NCBI RefSeq assembly: GCF_003344625.1
Contig: NZ_QPKJ02000005.1
Span: forward strand, 248,001 to 312,000
Direction of reading: 5' to 3'
DNA length: 64,000 bases
Origin: Solirubrobacter deserti
Lineage (GTDB): Bacteria; Actinomycetota; Thermoleophilia; Solirubrobacterales; Solirubrobacteraceae
Shown here piece by piece: positions 7,269 through 15,930 of this stretch; the stretch's first letter is position 1; every line of letters begins with the position of its first letter. The position numbers and the translations under genes were made by a program. The notes below the pieces were generated by a model. It did not search any database. It was not told where the DNA came from and saw only the letters and a list, made by a program, of their open reading frames with translations.

Positions 7269-9437
7269 TCAGTCGCAGAGCTCGCGCGGCGTGGTCTGGT
7301 CGGGCGGCGCGCACAGCGGCTGCGTGATCGGGACCTTGCCCCGGCGCAGCGCGTAGCGGGCGATCTTGGTGTTGTAGCCCGGCGCGCCGACCCAGACCTC
7401 GACGGTCTGGCCCGCCCTGAACGTGCGCTGCTTGGCGTTCAGGGACCCGATCACCGAGGAGGCGTTGCCCTTGAGCTTGCCGGGCTTGAGCGCCTTGGTC
7501 TTGAACGGGCACTTCGCGCCCTTGCAGGTGATCTTCACCGACCACCCCGCGGGGAAGCGCTGCGTGACCTTCAGGGCCTTCAACGTGAGCTTGCGGCCGA
7601 CGACGTTCCAGCTGGTGACGACCCCGGAGTCGAGCGTCGGGAACGGGGCGACGATCCGGTCGCAGTTCTCGTCGACCGCGTTGCCCCGGACCTCGACGGC
7701 TCCCGGGCGGACCTGCGCGTCGCCGTCGTTGCAGTCCTGCGCGGCGGCGAACCCGTCCTGGTCGGCGTCGACCGGCCCGGGCAGGACAACCGGCCCGCCG
7801 CCACCGCCACCACCGCCGCCGCCACCGCCGGCGCTGGGCGCCTCGGCGACCGCGATCGACACGGTCGCGGCGGCGCCCGGCACGCCGCGTCCTTCGCCGC
7901 GGAACGTGAAGCTGTCGACGCCGCCGAAGCCGTCCCGCGGGTGGTAGACGGCCTGGCCGCCGCTGACATCGACCCGGCCCGCAGCGGGAAGTCCGACGGT
8001 CAGCGTGACGGCGTCGCCGTTGGCGTCGGTGCAGGTCAGCGGCACGGTCACCGGCGTGTTGTGCGCGGTCGCGACGCTCACCGACTGGCACGAGGGTGCG
8101 AAGTCGCGCTCGAGCGTGGCCAGCACGCCCGTGGCGAACCCGGTCGCGTACACCGACAGCCCGCGCGAGTCGATCGCGATCCGGCCCGGCCCGTCGCCGA
8201 GCGCGGCGAGCCCTTGGCAGGCGCCCGCGCTGCCGCTGTGGGAGATGCAGCCGCGCGGGCCGCCGCGCCGCGTCGGGGCTCCCGTCGTGGGGTCGATGCG
8301 ATACGACAGCAGCGCGTTCTTGCCCGCGTCGGTCGAGACCAAGGCGAGGACCTCGCTGCCGTCGGGAGTGACCTCGAGGTCGGAGAAGCCGGATGACGGC
8401 GGCCCCGCGGCGCCGGCGCACCCGGGCTTCGTGCCGCTGCAGCCGGCCTGCGTCAACAAGCCGGTCGCGGCATCGCGCGTATAGGTGACGAGGCCGTCGG
8501 TGCCGCCCACGTGCACGTGACGGCCGTCCGCGGACACGGTCGTGACCCGAGCGCTGAGGAGCGCGTCGCTGCCGTCCTTGCATTCCCCGGTGCCGCCACT
8601 GCCGTTCCAGCTGATGCACCCGCCGAGATTGCCGGCGACCGGCTGCGACAGCGCGCCGGTGGTCGAGCGGGCCAGGACCGTGATTCCGCCGGGGCTGAAC
8701 GGCACGTACAGGTGCTTGCCGTCCGGCGAGACCCGCAGCTGCAGGCCCTCGCCGGCGAGGCCGTGCGCCGCCGTCGCGCAACCCGGGATCGGGGCCGTGA
8801 CGATGCACCCGGTGGTGCCGGCCTTCTGCACGAGGCGCGAGCTGGCCGGATCGCGGTCGAAGACGGCGAGCCCGCCGTTGGTCCGCAGGTAGACGTTCTG
8901 GCTGTCCGGGCTCACGGCGATCGCCCACGCACCGGCGCTCCCGCGGGACGGGTCGCACGGCGCGGAGGGGCCGTTGCAGCCCACGTACGTCAACGCCCCG
9001 TTGGCGGGGTTGCGGGAGAAGACGGACAGGGCGCTGTTGCCGATCGCGTACACGCTCAGGCCGTCCGGGCTGACCGCCACGTCGCTCACGCCGCCGATCG
9101 CCGGGATGCCGTGCGCGAGGGTGCACGGCGTTCCGCCCGCGCCGTGACAGCCGTCGCTGCCGAAGCGCATGGTCACGGCCCCGGTCGTGGGGTTGCGGTT
9201 GAACACGTGCAGGGCGGCGTACGTCGAGTCGCCGTTCGAGGCCGTGCCCACGTACAACTGCTTGCCGTCGCTGCTGACCGCGACGCCCTGGGCGTGCGTC
9301 GGGAGGATCGCCGTGCAGCCCTGCGAAGCCACGCGCGTGAGGCAGCCGCTCAGGTACAGATCCCCGTCCGCCGCGTGGGCCGTCCCGGCCCCGACGGACA
9401 GGAGCACCGCCGCGATCAATCCGACAATCCGTGTCAA
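7269..9437 (-). CDS. secreted beta-propeller protein with Ig-like, metal-binding and C-terminal CxGxxCP modules
   Basis: The product has 722 residues. A TTG start at 9437 with GGAG 7 bases upstream is followed by a signal peptide (MTRIVGLIAAVLLSVGAGTA). Residues ~25-420 carry lactonase-like blades repeating VSPDGxxVY (for example VAVSPDGLSVYAIG, RVSPDGKHLYV). A cadherin/Big-like domain (~430-510) follows with VTVPLTCTDANGDAVTLTVG. Then come a 12-Gly linker, a MopE-like putative metal-binding motif (DADQDGFAAAQDCNDGDAQV) and a C-terminal module (ITCKGAKCPFK ... GAPGYNTKIARYALRRGK). It is exported and probably surface-associated; enzyme activity is not evident. A sigma-70-like promoter lies at 9475-9504. 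Confidence 0.85.
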   Translation of the reverse strand: MTRIVGLIAAVLLSVGAGTAHAADGDLYLSGCLTRVASQGCTAILPTHAQGVAVSSDGKQLYVGTASNGDSTYAALHVFNRNPTTGAVTMRFGSDGCHGAGGTPCTLAHGIPAIGGVSDVAVSPDGLSVYAIGNSALSVFSRNPANGALTYVGCNGPSAPCDPSRGSAGAWAIAVSPDSQNVYLRTNGGLAVFDRDPASSRLVQKAGTTGCIVTAPIPGCATAAHGLAGEGLQLRVSPDGKHLYVPFSPGGITVLARSTTGALSQPVAGNLGGCISWNGSGGTGECKDGSDALLSARVTTVSADGRHVHVGGTDGLVTYTRDAATGLLTQAGCSGTKPGCAGAAGPPSSGFSDLEVTPDGSEVLALVSTDAGKNALLSYRIDPTTGAPTRRGGPRGCISHSGSAGACQGLAALGDGPGRIAIDSRGLSVYATGFATGVLATLERDFAPSCQSVSVATAHNTPVTVPLTCTDANGDAVTLTVGLPAAGRVDVSGGQAVYHPRDGFGGVDSFTFRGEGRGVPGAAATVSIAVAEAPSAGGGGGGGGGGGGPVVLPGPVDADQDGFAAAQDCNDGDAQVRPGAVEVRGNAVDENCDRIVAPFPTLDSGVVTSWNVVGRKLTLKALKVTQRFPAGWSVKITCKGAKCPFKTKALKPGKLKGNASSVIGSLNAKQRTFRAGQTVEVWVGAPGYNTKIARYALRRGKVPITQPLCAPPDQTTPRELCD

Positions 9438-9474
9438 TTCAGTTCTCCAAGATGCTTCGCCGGGCTGAACCGCA

Positions 9475-9504
9475 ACGCTAGCCCGGCCCGCTCCGCAGCG
9501 TCAA
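9475..9504 (-). promoter_or_regulatory. sigma-70-like promoter of the beta-propeller gene
   Basis: On the minus strand: -35 TTGACG (9504-9499), an 18-base spacer, -10 TAGCGT (9480-9475). This predicts a leader of about 30 bases that contains the GGAG ribosome site before the TTG start. Confidence 0.6.
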
Positions 9505-9761
9505 TCGCGCTAGCCGTACGGACAGCTCGTCGCCGTGGTGCGGCTAGCCGACCGGGGAAACCTCAGGACCGAATCGCGGGGGCGTCACCGATGCGGTTAC
9601 CCCCCAACGGACGGAACCGCCTACACCCGGTGGCAGCGGCTGCGGTTCCCCGGCTTCATGGTGCCGCTGCGAGTGACCGTGAAGACCACCGACGAGGCGA
9701 CGACTGGGCGTGAGCGGCCTCCCGGTTCAGGACAAGCCTGTTCTCTGACGCCTCCGCGCCA

Positions 9762-9773
9762 TAGGATCGGCGC
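9762..9773 (+). promoter_or_regulatory. -10 box for a leaderless start
   Basis: TAGGAT (9762-9767) ends 6 bases before the GTG at 9774, the spacing expected when transcription begins at the start codon. No Shine-Dalgarno precedes the GTG. Confidence 0.5.
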
Positions 9774-12440
9774 GTGCAAGACGACCTCATCGAGCGCGAC
9801 GCCGAACGCGCGGCCCTCGACGAGGCCCTCGCCGCGGCCGTGAGCGGCACGGGGCGGCTGATCGTGATCGAAGCCGCCCCGGGCCTCGGCAAGACCCGGC
9901 TGCTGAAGACCCTGCATGACGCACCGGGCCGCGTCCTACGGGCGCGAGGCTCCGAGCTGGAGGCCACGTTCGCGTTCGGCGTCGTGCACCAGCTGCTCGA
10001 CGCCGTCGTGCTCGCGTCCCCCGACACCGTGTTCGAGGGCGCGGCCCGGCTCGCGCAGCCGATCTTCAGCGAGGCTCGCCCGGAGCAGGAGGACCTGCTA
10101 CCGCTGCTGCACGGGCTCGCGTGGTTGGTCACAGGCCTCGCGGCCGAGCGCCCGCTCATCCTCCTGGTCGACGACGCCCAGTGGGCGGACGAGCCGTCGC
10201 GGCGCTTTCTCGCGTTCCTGGCCAAGCGGATCGACGGCGTGCCGCTGCTGCTGGCCGTCGCCACCCGCCCCGCGCACGACGACCCGGCCCTGAGCGAGCT
10301 GATCAGCGAGCCCGACGCCCGCGTGCTGCGGCCCCGCGGGCTCACCGAGGACGGCACGCGCGCCTTCCTCGCCCGCGCGGAGCTCGATCCCGCGCTGGCC
10401 GCGTCCTGTCACGCGAGCACGGGCGGCAACCCGTTCTATCTCGGCGAGCTGGCGCGCGAGCTGCCCGCGCCGAACCCCACCGCGCTCGGCCCGCGCGCGG
10501 TGGCCGAAGCGGTCAAACGGCGCCTGGATCGCGAGGCGCTGGCGCTCGCCCGTGCAGTCGCCGTCCTGGGTGACGGGACCGACCTGGCGGCGACGTTCGC
10601 CGGCGTGGAGGACCCGGACGCCGCCACCCGCCGCCTCGTCTCCGCGGGCGTCCTCGAGCCGGATCTCACCTTCGCGCACCCGATCGTCCGCAGCGCGATC
10701 TACGCCGACATCCCGGCCGCGGAGCGCGCCGCGGCCCACGCACGCGCCGCCGCGCTGCTGGCGTCCCGCCACGCGAGCCCCGAGCGGCTCGCCGCGCACC
10801 TGCTCGAGGCGCCGCCCGCGCACGATCCGGCCACGGTCGCGACGCTCCGGCACGCCGCCCGCCGCGCCCGCGAGCTGGGCGGGGCGAGCAGCGCCGCCGC
10901 CTACCTCACCCGCGCGCTGCGGGAACCTCCGCCCGCCGACCAGCGCGCGGAGGTCCTGACCGAGCTCGGCGCCGCCGAGGCGCGCGCCGGCCACGCCGCG
11001 GCCACCGAGCATCTCGAGCAGGCGATCGAGCTCGCCGCCGACGAGCCCGCGCGCACCCGCGCCGCGATCGAGCTCGCGCGCGTGCTCAAGTTCCGCGGCG
11101 AGTCGGTGCGCGCGGTCCCGATCCTCGAGCGCCGCCACGCGGACGGGCCGCTGGGGGAGGAGCTCGAGATCGAGCGGCTCGGCCTCGCGTACCTGTCGGT
11201 CGCCGCGCGCGCCGCGATCCGCCGGTCGCTGACCGATCCGGGCGGCGTGCCGCGGACCCGGCTGGAGGCGTTCACGCTCGCCGCGCTCGCGTTCGACGCG
11301 GGTGCCCGCGGCGACCACGCCGACACGGTTGCCGACCTCGCCACCCGCGCGCTGGCCGGCGAGCTGCTCCCGCCCGACCCGCTGGGCGGCGGCTACGCGT
11401 ACCTCATCATCGGCGTCGCGCTGATGTGGGCCGACCGGCTCGACGAAGCCGCGCAGCTGTACGCGAACCTGCGCGCCGAGGCGCGCCGGCAGGGCTCCGT
11501 GGTGCTGCTGGCGACCGCGGCGGGCCAGAGCGCGCTCGTCAACGAGCGCCGCGGCGCGCTCCCCGAAGCGGCCGCCGACGCGGCGGAGGCCCTCGCGCTC
11601 GGCCGCGAGGCGACGGGCACCGAGGCCCTGCTCAACAGCGCCCGCGCGAGCGCGGTGACCGCGGCGTTGGAACGCGGCGAGGCCGTCGACGAGACCGTGC
11701 TCGACGGCGAGCCGGACACGATGCCGTACATGCTCGTCCTGCACGCGCGCGCCGAGGCGCGGGCGGCGCGCGGCGACCTGCCCGGCGCGATCGCGGACTT
11801 CCGGGCCTGCGGCGCCTACGGGCAGTCGTGGGGCGGCGAGAACCCGTCGGTGTCCGCGTGGCGCTCGCGCGCCGCGACGCTGCTCACCGACCTCGGCGAA
11901 TATGACGAGGCGCACGCGCTCGTGCGGGAGGAGCTCAAGCTCGCGCGCGCGTTCGGCGCGCCGCGGGCGATCGGCGTCGCGCTGTGCGTGGCCGGGACGA
12001 TCGGCGCCCAGCCGCCGTTGCCGGCGCTCAAGGAGGCCGTGGCCGTGCTGGAGGAGACGCCCGCGCGGCTCGAGCTCGCCCGCGCGCTGGTGAGCCTGGG
12101 CAGCGCGCTGCGCCGCGGTGGCCAGCGCGCCGCGGCGCGCGAGCCGCTCGCCCGCGGACTCGACCTCGCCACCCGCTGTGGCGCCGCCCCGCTGGTACGC
12201 CGCGCCCACGAGGAGCTGCTGGCGGCCGGCGCGCGTCCGCGGCGGATCGCGCTCAGCGGCCGCGACGCACTCACGCCCAGCGAGCGGCGGGTCGCCGAGC
12301 TCGCGGCCAGCGGGCTCACCAACCGCGGCATCGCGCAGCAGCTGTTCGTGACCGAGAAGACGGTCGAAGCGCACCTGCGCGGCGCGTTCCAGAAGCTCGA
12401 GATCAGCTCCCGGACGCGGCTGGCTCAGGTGCTCGCCTGA
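9774..12440 (+). CDS. LuxR-family regulator with N-terminal AAA ATPase and TPR-like middle (LAL/MalT-like)
   Basis: The product has 888 residues with a GTG start at 9774. The N-terminal P-loop is EAAPGLGKTRLL (~27-38) and Walker B is LILLVDDAQWADEPS (~128). The middle ~500 residues are Ala/Arg/Glu-rich helical repeats typical of TPR-like sensor regions. The C-terminal LuxR helix-turn-helix is LTPSERRVAELAASGLTNRG followed by IAQQLFVTEKTVEAHLRGAFQKL. Such large ATP-binding regulators are activated by a ligand and nucleotide and then turn on transcription. No target is evident; the gene stands alone and converges on the SRPBCC gene with a 16-base overlap. Confidence 0.93.
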   Translation: MQDDLIERDAERAALDEALAAAVSGTGRLIVIEAAPGLGKTRLLKTLHDAPGRVLRARGSELEATFAFGVVHQLLDAVVLASPDTVFEGAARLAQPIFSEARPEQEDLLPLLHGLAWLVTGLAAERPLILLVDDAQWADEPSRRFLAFLAKRIDGVPLLLAVATRPAHDDPALSELISEPDARVLRPRGLTEDGTRAFLARAELDPALAASCHASTGGNPFYLGELARELPAPNPTALGPRAVAEAVKRRLDREALALARAVAVLGDGTDLAATFAGVEDPDAATRRLVSAGVLEPDLTFAHPIVRSAIYADIPAAERAAAHARAAALLASRHASPERLAAHLLEAPPAHDPATVATLRHAARRARELGGASSAAAYLTRALREPPPADQRAEVLTELGAAEARAGHAAATEHLEQAIELAADEPARTRAAIELARVLKFRGESVRAVPILERRHADGPLGEELEIERLGLAYLSVAARAAIRRSLTDPGGVPRTRLEAFTLAALAFDAGARGDHADTVADLATRALAGELLPPDPLGGGYAYLIIGVALMWADRLDEAAQLYANLRAEARRQGSVVLLATAAGQSALVNERRGALPEAAADAAEALALGREATGTEALLNSARASAVTAALERGEAVDETVLDGEPDTMPYMLVLHARAEARAARGDLPGAIADFRACGAYGQSWGGENPSVSAWRSRAATLLTDLGEYDEAHALVREELKLARAFGAPRAIGVALCVAGTIGAQPPLPALKEAVAVLEETPARLELARALVSLGSALRRGGQRAAAREPLARGLDLATRCGAAPLVRRAHEELLAAGARPRRIALSGRDALTPSERRVAELAASGLTNRGIAQQLFVTEKTVEAHLRGAFQKLEISSRTRLAQVLA

Positions 12441-13024
12441 GCCCAGAGCGCGTCCGCGCGCGTCTCGGCCGCCGCGTACTGCTCCTCGGACGGGTCGTAG
12501 AGCGTCACGATCAGCATGCCGTCGCCGCTCGGCTTGACGCCCAGCACGGCCAGCTCGGCGCCGTCCGCGAAGCCGCGCTGGTAGCGCGACGCATGCCACT
12601 CCGTCCCCGGCAGCTCGACCATCCGCGCCTTCCCCGAGCGCGTGATCGTGCGTCGTGCGCCGTCCGGGGCGAACGCGAGCCGGTGCCGGAGCTGGTTGAG
12701 GAACGTGATCCAGCCCTCCTCGATGTCGCCGTAGACGTCCTTCCACTCGAGCGCGTCGAGATCACCCGGCTTGGTCACGCGGATCAGCGTGCGGTCTTCA
12801 CCCGCCTCGACCAGCTCGATCAGGCCGTCCTCGGGCATCTCGATCCGGTCCGGCGGCCGCAGCGTCGCGTGGTCCTCGAAGATCAGCTTGATCTCGGCCT
12901 CGAGCCCGTCGTACTCCCAGCCGAACCAGTGGCGGACCTGCTCGGGCTCGGTCAGCGCGCGCCAGACGGCGTCGCGCGGCGCGTCGACCGTGACCTCGAC
13001 GCGGAACGGCTTGTCCATGCTCAT
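12425..13024 (-). CDS. SRPBCC / AHSA1-like domain protein
   Basis: The product has 199 residues. The start of the SRPBCC fold is clear in FRVEVTVDAPRDAVWRALTE followed by PEQVRHWFGWEYD. This hydrophobic-cavity fold binds lipids or other small hydrophobic molecules. The ATG at 13024 overlaps the stop of the ArsR-type gene as ATGA. Pairing of an ArsR regulator with an AHSA1-like protein is widespread and usually annotated as activator of Hsp90 ATPase homologue, but the actual ligand is not known. The 3' end overlaps the convergent LuxR gene by 16 bases. Confidence 0.88.
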   Translation of the reverse strand: MSMDKPFRVEVTVDAPRDAVWRALTEPEQVRHWFGWEYDGLEAEIKLIFEDHATLRPPDRIEMPEDGLIELVEAGEDRTLIRVTKPGDLDALEWKDVYGDIEEGWITFLNQLRHRLAFAPDGARRTITRSGKARMVELPGTEWHASRYQRGFADGAELAVLGVKPSGDGMLIVTLYDPSEEQYAAAETRADALWAQAST

Positions 13025-13554
13025 GCCGGGTGGCCTCCGATCAGCACTCGGTACTTGCGTTCTCCGGGGCCGAGCTCGGCCGCCAGCTCGGCGATGCGGG
13101 CGGCCAGCGCGTCGGCGAAGCGCTCCAGGTCGGCGGGGCGGTTGAAGCCGACCTCCGCCTCGACCGCGAACGTGAGCAGCCGCTGCCCGCGTTCCGCGGC
13201 CGCCGAGCGGGCTGCGGCGACGTCACGCACGAGCCGCGCGCCGCCGGCCAGCAGCGTGTCCGCCGCGAACCGGTCCTGCTCCTCCGGCATCGCGCCGACG
13301 ACCGTCGGCTCCACGATCACCGCGTGGCAGCTCGCGCGCACGACGCGCTCGACGCACCCCCGCCGTGCGCGCTCCTCGACCAGCTCGACGAGCCCTTCGC
13401 GCTCGAGCGCGCGCACGTGGTAGTTGACGCGCTGGCGTGACTCGCCGAGCGCGCCCGCCACCTCCGTGGCCGAGGCCGGCGCCTCCCGCAACCGCTCCAG
13501 CACCGCGCGGCGCAGCGGCGACAGCGGTGCCGAGACCAGATCGAGCGTCGCCAT
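13021..13554 (-). CDS. ArsR-type winged-helix regulator
   Basis: The product has 177 residues starting at ATG 13554. Residues ~10-60 form a winged helix: LSPLRRAVLERLREAPASAT, EVAGALGESRQRVNYHVRAL, EREGLVELVEERAR. The C-terminal ~110 residues are an unclassified helical domain. A promoter with a perfect TTGACA -35 (13592-13587), a 17-base spacer and GAGGAT (13569-13564) ends 9 bases before the ATG, suggesting a leaderless transcript. It is cotranscribed with the SRPBCC gene and probably autoregulates the pair. Confidence 0.9.
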   Translation of the reverse strand: MATLDLVSAPLSPLRRAVLERLREAPASATEVAGALGESRQRVNYHVRALEREGLVELVEERARRGCVERVVRASCHAVIVEPTVVGAMPEEQDRFAADTLLAGGARLVRDVAAARSAAAERGQRLLTFAVEAEVGFNRPADLERFADALAARIAELAAELGPGERKYRVLIGGHPA

Positions 13555-13563
13555 ATGGGGCCT

Positions 13564-13592
13564 ATCCTCTATTAGGAAACTGAATTTGTCAA
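13564..13592 (-). promoter_or_regulatory. promoter of the ArsR-SRPBCC pair
   Basis: TTGACA -35 (13592-13587), 17 bases, GAGGAT -10 (13569-13564), in an unusually A+T-rich 40-base patch. The same patch includes TTAGGAAACT, also found in the REP-like repeat at 14242-14270. Confidence 0.5.
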
Positions 13593-13603
13593 ATGGAGTG
13601 CCG

Positions 13604-14239
13604 ATGAAGGGGTGGATGGAGCGCATCGTGATCTTCGATCTCGACGACACGCTCGTGCACTCCAGTGCCGTGCGTGAGGCGTTCGCGTGCGTCGCCCGTG
13701 AGCGCGGGATCGACCAGGCGCTCATGACCCGCACGTTGGACGCGCTTCCCGGCCGTCCGGCGCAGGACATCTTCGAGTGCCTGGGCTGCGACACGGCCGA
13801 CGCGCAGAGCGCCACCGAGCGCTTCCTCGCGCGCCTGGACGAGCTCAACGGCGTGCTGCCGACCGTCGCCTACGCCGACGCCGACGCGACGCTGCGTGAG
13901 CTCGCCGCCCGCGGCACCAAGCTCGTGCTCTCCACCGGCTCCTCCCCCGAGCGGGCCCGCCGGGTCATCGACCAGGAGGGCTGGGAGTTCGAGGTCGTCC
14001 TCGGCTCCACCGACGCCTGCCGCAAGGGCCGCGCCCACTACGAGCAGGTCAGCGCGGACATGAGCTGGACCCGCCGCGCGATCACCGTCGGCGACAGTCC
14101 GACGGACATGCGCCTCGGCGCCGAGCACGGCGTCCCGGTCCGGATCGCCATCGACCGCGACGGCGACCCCCGCCCGCTCCTGGCGGCCGGCGCGACCCAC
14201 GTGGTCCGCGCCCTCTCCGAGATCCTCACGATCGTCTGA
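13604..14239 (+). CDS. HAD-family phosphatase
   Basis: The product has 211 residues. HAD motif I is IVIFDLDDTLVHSS, motif II is LVLSTGSSPERARR, motif III includes the Lys in CRKGRAHYEQ, and motif IV is ITVGDSPTDMRLG. A cap of about 60 helical residues follows motif I (type C1). The ATG at 13604 is chosen because GGAG lies 6 bases upstream; the longer reading frame from 13424 has shadow-like composition. It hydrolyses a phosphate monoester, substrate unknown. It is divergent from the ArsR gene and its 3' end is followed by two REP-like palindromes. Confidence 0.88.
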   Translation: MKGWMERIVIFDLDDTLVHSSAVREAFACVARERGIDQALMTRTLDALPGRPAQDIFECLGCDTADAQSATERFLARLDELNGVLPTVAYADADATLRELAARGTKLVLSTGSSPERARRVIDQEGWEFEVVLGSTDACRKGRAHYEQVSADMSWTRRAITVGDSPTDMRLGAEHGVPVRIAIDRDGDPRPLLAAGATHVVRALSEILTIV

Positions 14240-14241
14240 AT

Positions 14242-14270
14242 CTAAAGGGGGACAGTCCCCTTTTAGGAAA
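14242..14270. repeat. REP-like palindrome, copy 1
   Basis: CTAAAGGGGGA-CAG-TCCCCTTTTAG, followed by GAAA. Arms are 11 bases with one G/T mismatch that would be a G-U pair in RNA. It shares the core GGGACAGTCCC and the flank TTTAGGAAA with copy 2. It lies between convergent genes and may also end transcription. Confidence 0.75.
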
Positions 14271-14286
14271 CTCAGCCGCGCCTAAC

Positions 14287-14319
14287 TTTCCTAAAGAGGG
14301 ACAGTCCCTCTTTAGGAAA
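14287..14319. repeat. REP-like palindrome, copy 2 (perfect 15-bp arms)
   Basis: TTTCCTAAAGAGGGA-CAG-TCCCTCTTTAGGAAA: 15-base perfect arms with a 3-base centre. The GGGACAGTCCC core resembles the palindromes dispersed by REP-associated (RAYT/Y1) transposases in many bacteria. It sits 5 bases from the stop codon of the convergent gene, so it could act as a two-way terminator. Confidence 0.8.
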
Positions 14320-14324
14320 AGGCA

Positions 14325-15806
14325 TCAGGCGCGGAAGGGCTTGGCGGAGGAGCGGGAGGGCTTGGAGGTGCCCGTGCCCTCGAAGAAGCCGCTGACGCGG
14401 TAGGCGCCGCGGCGCAGGCGCGGGATGTCGCGGTAGAAGCCGCCGCCCTTCTTGACCGAGCCGCGGGTGCGCATGACGACGACCCACTTGCCGCCGCGCT
14501 TGCGCTCGACGGTCAGCCGCACGTAGCCGGCGACCGCGCCCTGGACACGCCCGCTCAGACGCGTGGCGGAGCCGCGGACGGAAACCGACGTCTCGCCCGC
14601 CTGGCGCGCACCCGCGGTGCCGCTCGTACGGGCCTTGGCGGCGCCGTTGCCGCCGGTCGAGATGGTCGTGATCGGGCCGGGAGTCGGCGTGGGCGCGGGC
14701 GGCGTCGGCGCGACGGGGACGGGCGCGACCGGGGCCGGCTCCTCGAGGGGCGCGACCGGCGTCGGGGTGGGGGTCGGGGTCGGGGTCGGGGCGGGCGGGA
14801 CCTTGACGAGCACCGCGGCCTGGCCGCCCGCGAGCGTCACGGACGGCTGCTGAAGACCGTCGAGGTCCCGGTAGCCCTCGGGCACCGTGAGCGTGCGCGT
14901 CTCGCGGTACGGCTCGTTGACGAAGACGATGCCCTTCTGGAAGTCACGTCGCCACGCGCCCGCGACGACCTGCGTGCGATTGCCGGCCGCCGGCCCGAGG
15001 TCGGTGCTGTAGCCGGCCCACACGGCTCCGGGAGCGGTCGCGGCGTCGTTGGCGATCGCGGACCGGCCGAGCTGGTCGGTGAGCAACTGGCTGGCCAGGC
15101 CGTACAGGCGCGGCGCAGGCGCCGATGTCGAGTGGTCGAGGATGACGCCGGCGCCACGGAGCTGCTGGGACTCGGCCCAGGCAGCGAGGGTCTGAAAGCC
15201 GTAGGTGCCACCGCCGCTGCTGTACACGGTGCTGACGAAGCCGCCCTCGACGGACACGGCGCTCGCCGCCTGCAGCTCGCGCAGCACGTTCCCGCTGTTG
15301 CCCTTGTACCACAGCACGTCGTGGACGATCTCGGTGCTCGGCAGCGCCGCGCGCACCGCGACCATGAAGTCGGCCAGGTACTTCTGCCAGTTGCCCTCGG
15401 TCATCGTCATGCCCGTGCGCGGGTCCTTCGGGGAGCGCTGGGCGCCGCCGGACGTGTAGGTGCGGCGCTCCATGAAGACGTCGTCGATGAACAGCGCATT
15501 GCCGCCCGCCACCGCCGCCTGGGCACGCTGGATCCACCACGTGCGAAAGGCTGCGTTGCCGAAGTCCGCCGCGGGCTTGCCGTTGACGTAGAGCGGCGCG
15601 TTGCCCGTGTCGCGCAGCTGCCAGCTCGGGTTGGCGGCGACGTCGGCGGGCTCGAGCGCGTACGCGTGCAGCGTCACGGTCGCGGCGCCGCTGGGTGCGG
15701 TCTTGGAGCGCACGGTCTTCGTCGCGCCGAACGCGTCGGCGCAGCAGGTCAGCATCGATATGGCGATGAGGCCAGCGGTCAGCGGGCCCCTGGACGTACG
15801 CAGCAT
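14325..15806 (-). CDS. secreted glycoside-hydrolase-like protein (putative GHL15-type) with Thr-Pro linker
   Basis: The product has 493 residues starting at ATG 15806 with AGGAAA upstream. The signal peptide is LTAGLIAISMLTCCADAFGA; the Cys pair is not a convincing lipobox. The catalytic-like region (~45-330) has FGNAAFRTWWIQRAQ, NALFIDDVFMERR, EIVHDVLWYKGNSGN and VSVEGGF, resembling the hypothetical glycosyl hydrolase family 15 group; D/E residues in FIDDV and SVEGG are plausible catalytic residues. A PTPTPTPTPTP linker and a C-terminal beta module with basic residues follow. It is exported, probably acts on the polysaccharide made by the neighbouring locus, and is divergent from the first epimerase gene. 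Confidence 0.75.
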   Translation of the reverse strand: MLRTSRGPLTAGLIAISMLTCCADAFGATKTVRSKTAPSGAATVTLHAYALEPADVAANPSWQLRDTGNAPLYVNGKPAADFGNAAFRTWWIQRAQAAVAGGNALFIDDVFMERRTYTSGGAQRSPKDPRTGMTMTEGNWQKYLADFMVAVRAALPSTEIVHDVLWYKGNSGNVLRELQAASAVSVEGGFVSTVYSSGGGTYGFQTLAAWAESQQLRGAGVILDHSTSAPAPRLYGLASQLLTDQLGRSAIANDAATAPGAVWAGYSTDLGPAAGNRTQVVAGAWRRDFQKGIVFVNEPYRETRTLTVPEGYRDLDGLQQPSVTLAGGQAAVLVKVPPAPTPTPTPTPTPVAPLEEPAPVAPVPVAPTPPAPTPTPGPITTISTGGNGAAKARTSGTAGARQAGETSVSVRGSATRLSGRVQGAVAGYVRLTVERKRGGKWVVVMRTRGSVKKGGGFYRDIPRLRRGAYRVSGFFEGTGTSKPSRSSAKPFRA

Positions 15807-15916
15807 GGGGGTTTCCTGGTCGGGACGGTCGGAGCGAGGGCGGCGGCCCTCACCCTTGGTTTTCGGCCGCCACCGACCACTTCTGTAGACGTGCGGCCGC
15901 GCCACGCCGCGCCGTC

Positions 15917-15930
15917 TAGGCTTCCCGCCG
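15917..15930 (+). promoter_or_regulatory. -10 box for a leaderless start
   Basis: TAGGCT (15917-15922) ends 8 bases before the ATG at 15931. No Shine-Dalgarno precedes that ATG, consistent with a leaderless transcript opening the polysaccharide locus. Confidence 0.45.

Larger units (their letters stand above)
9438..9773. other. 336-bp divergent intergenic region with three GCTAGCC copies
   Basis: No gene is supported here. The region separates two divergent genes and carries promoters at both ends. GCTAGCC occurs at 9477, 9509 and 9543, about three helical turns apart, with the first copy overlapping the -10 box of the minus-strand promoter. The central part (9550-9740) shows no hairpin or repeat I can support. 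Confidence 0.4.

Noticed and set aside
14620..14810. Intergenic simple repeats (GGGGTCGGGGTCGG-like)
   Set aside because: They encode the Thr-Pro linker of the secreted hydrolase and are coding.
15740..15806. Lipoprotein signal on the GHL15-like protein
   Set aside because: The Cys pair follows M-L-T rather than a good L-[AS]-[GA]-C lipobox; a normal signal peptide is as likely.
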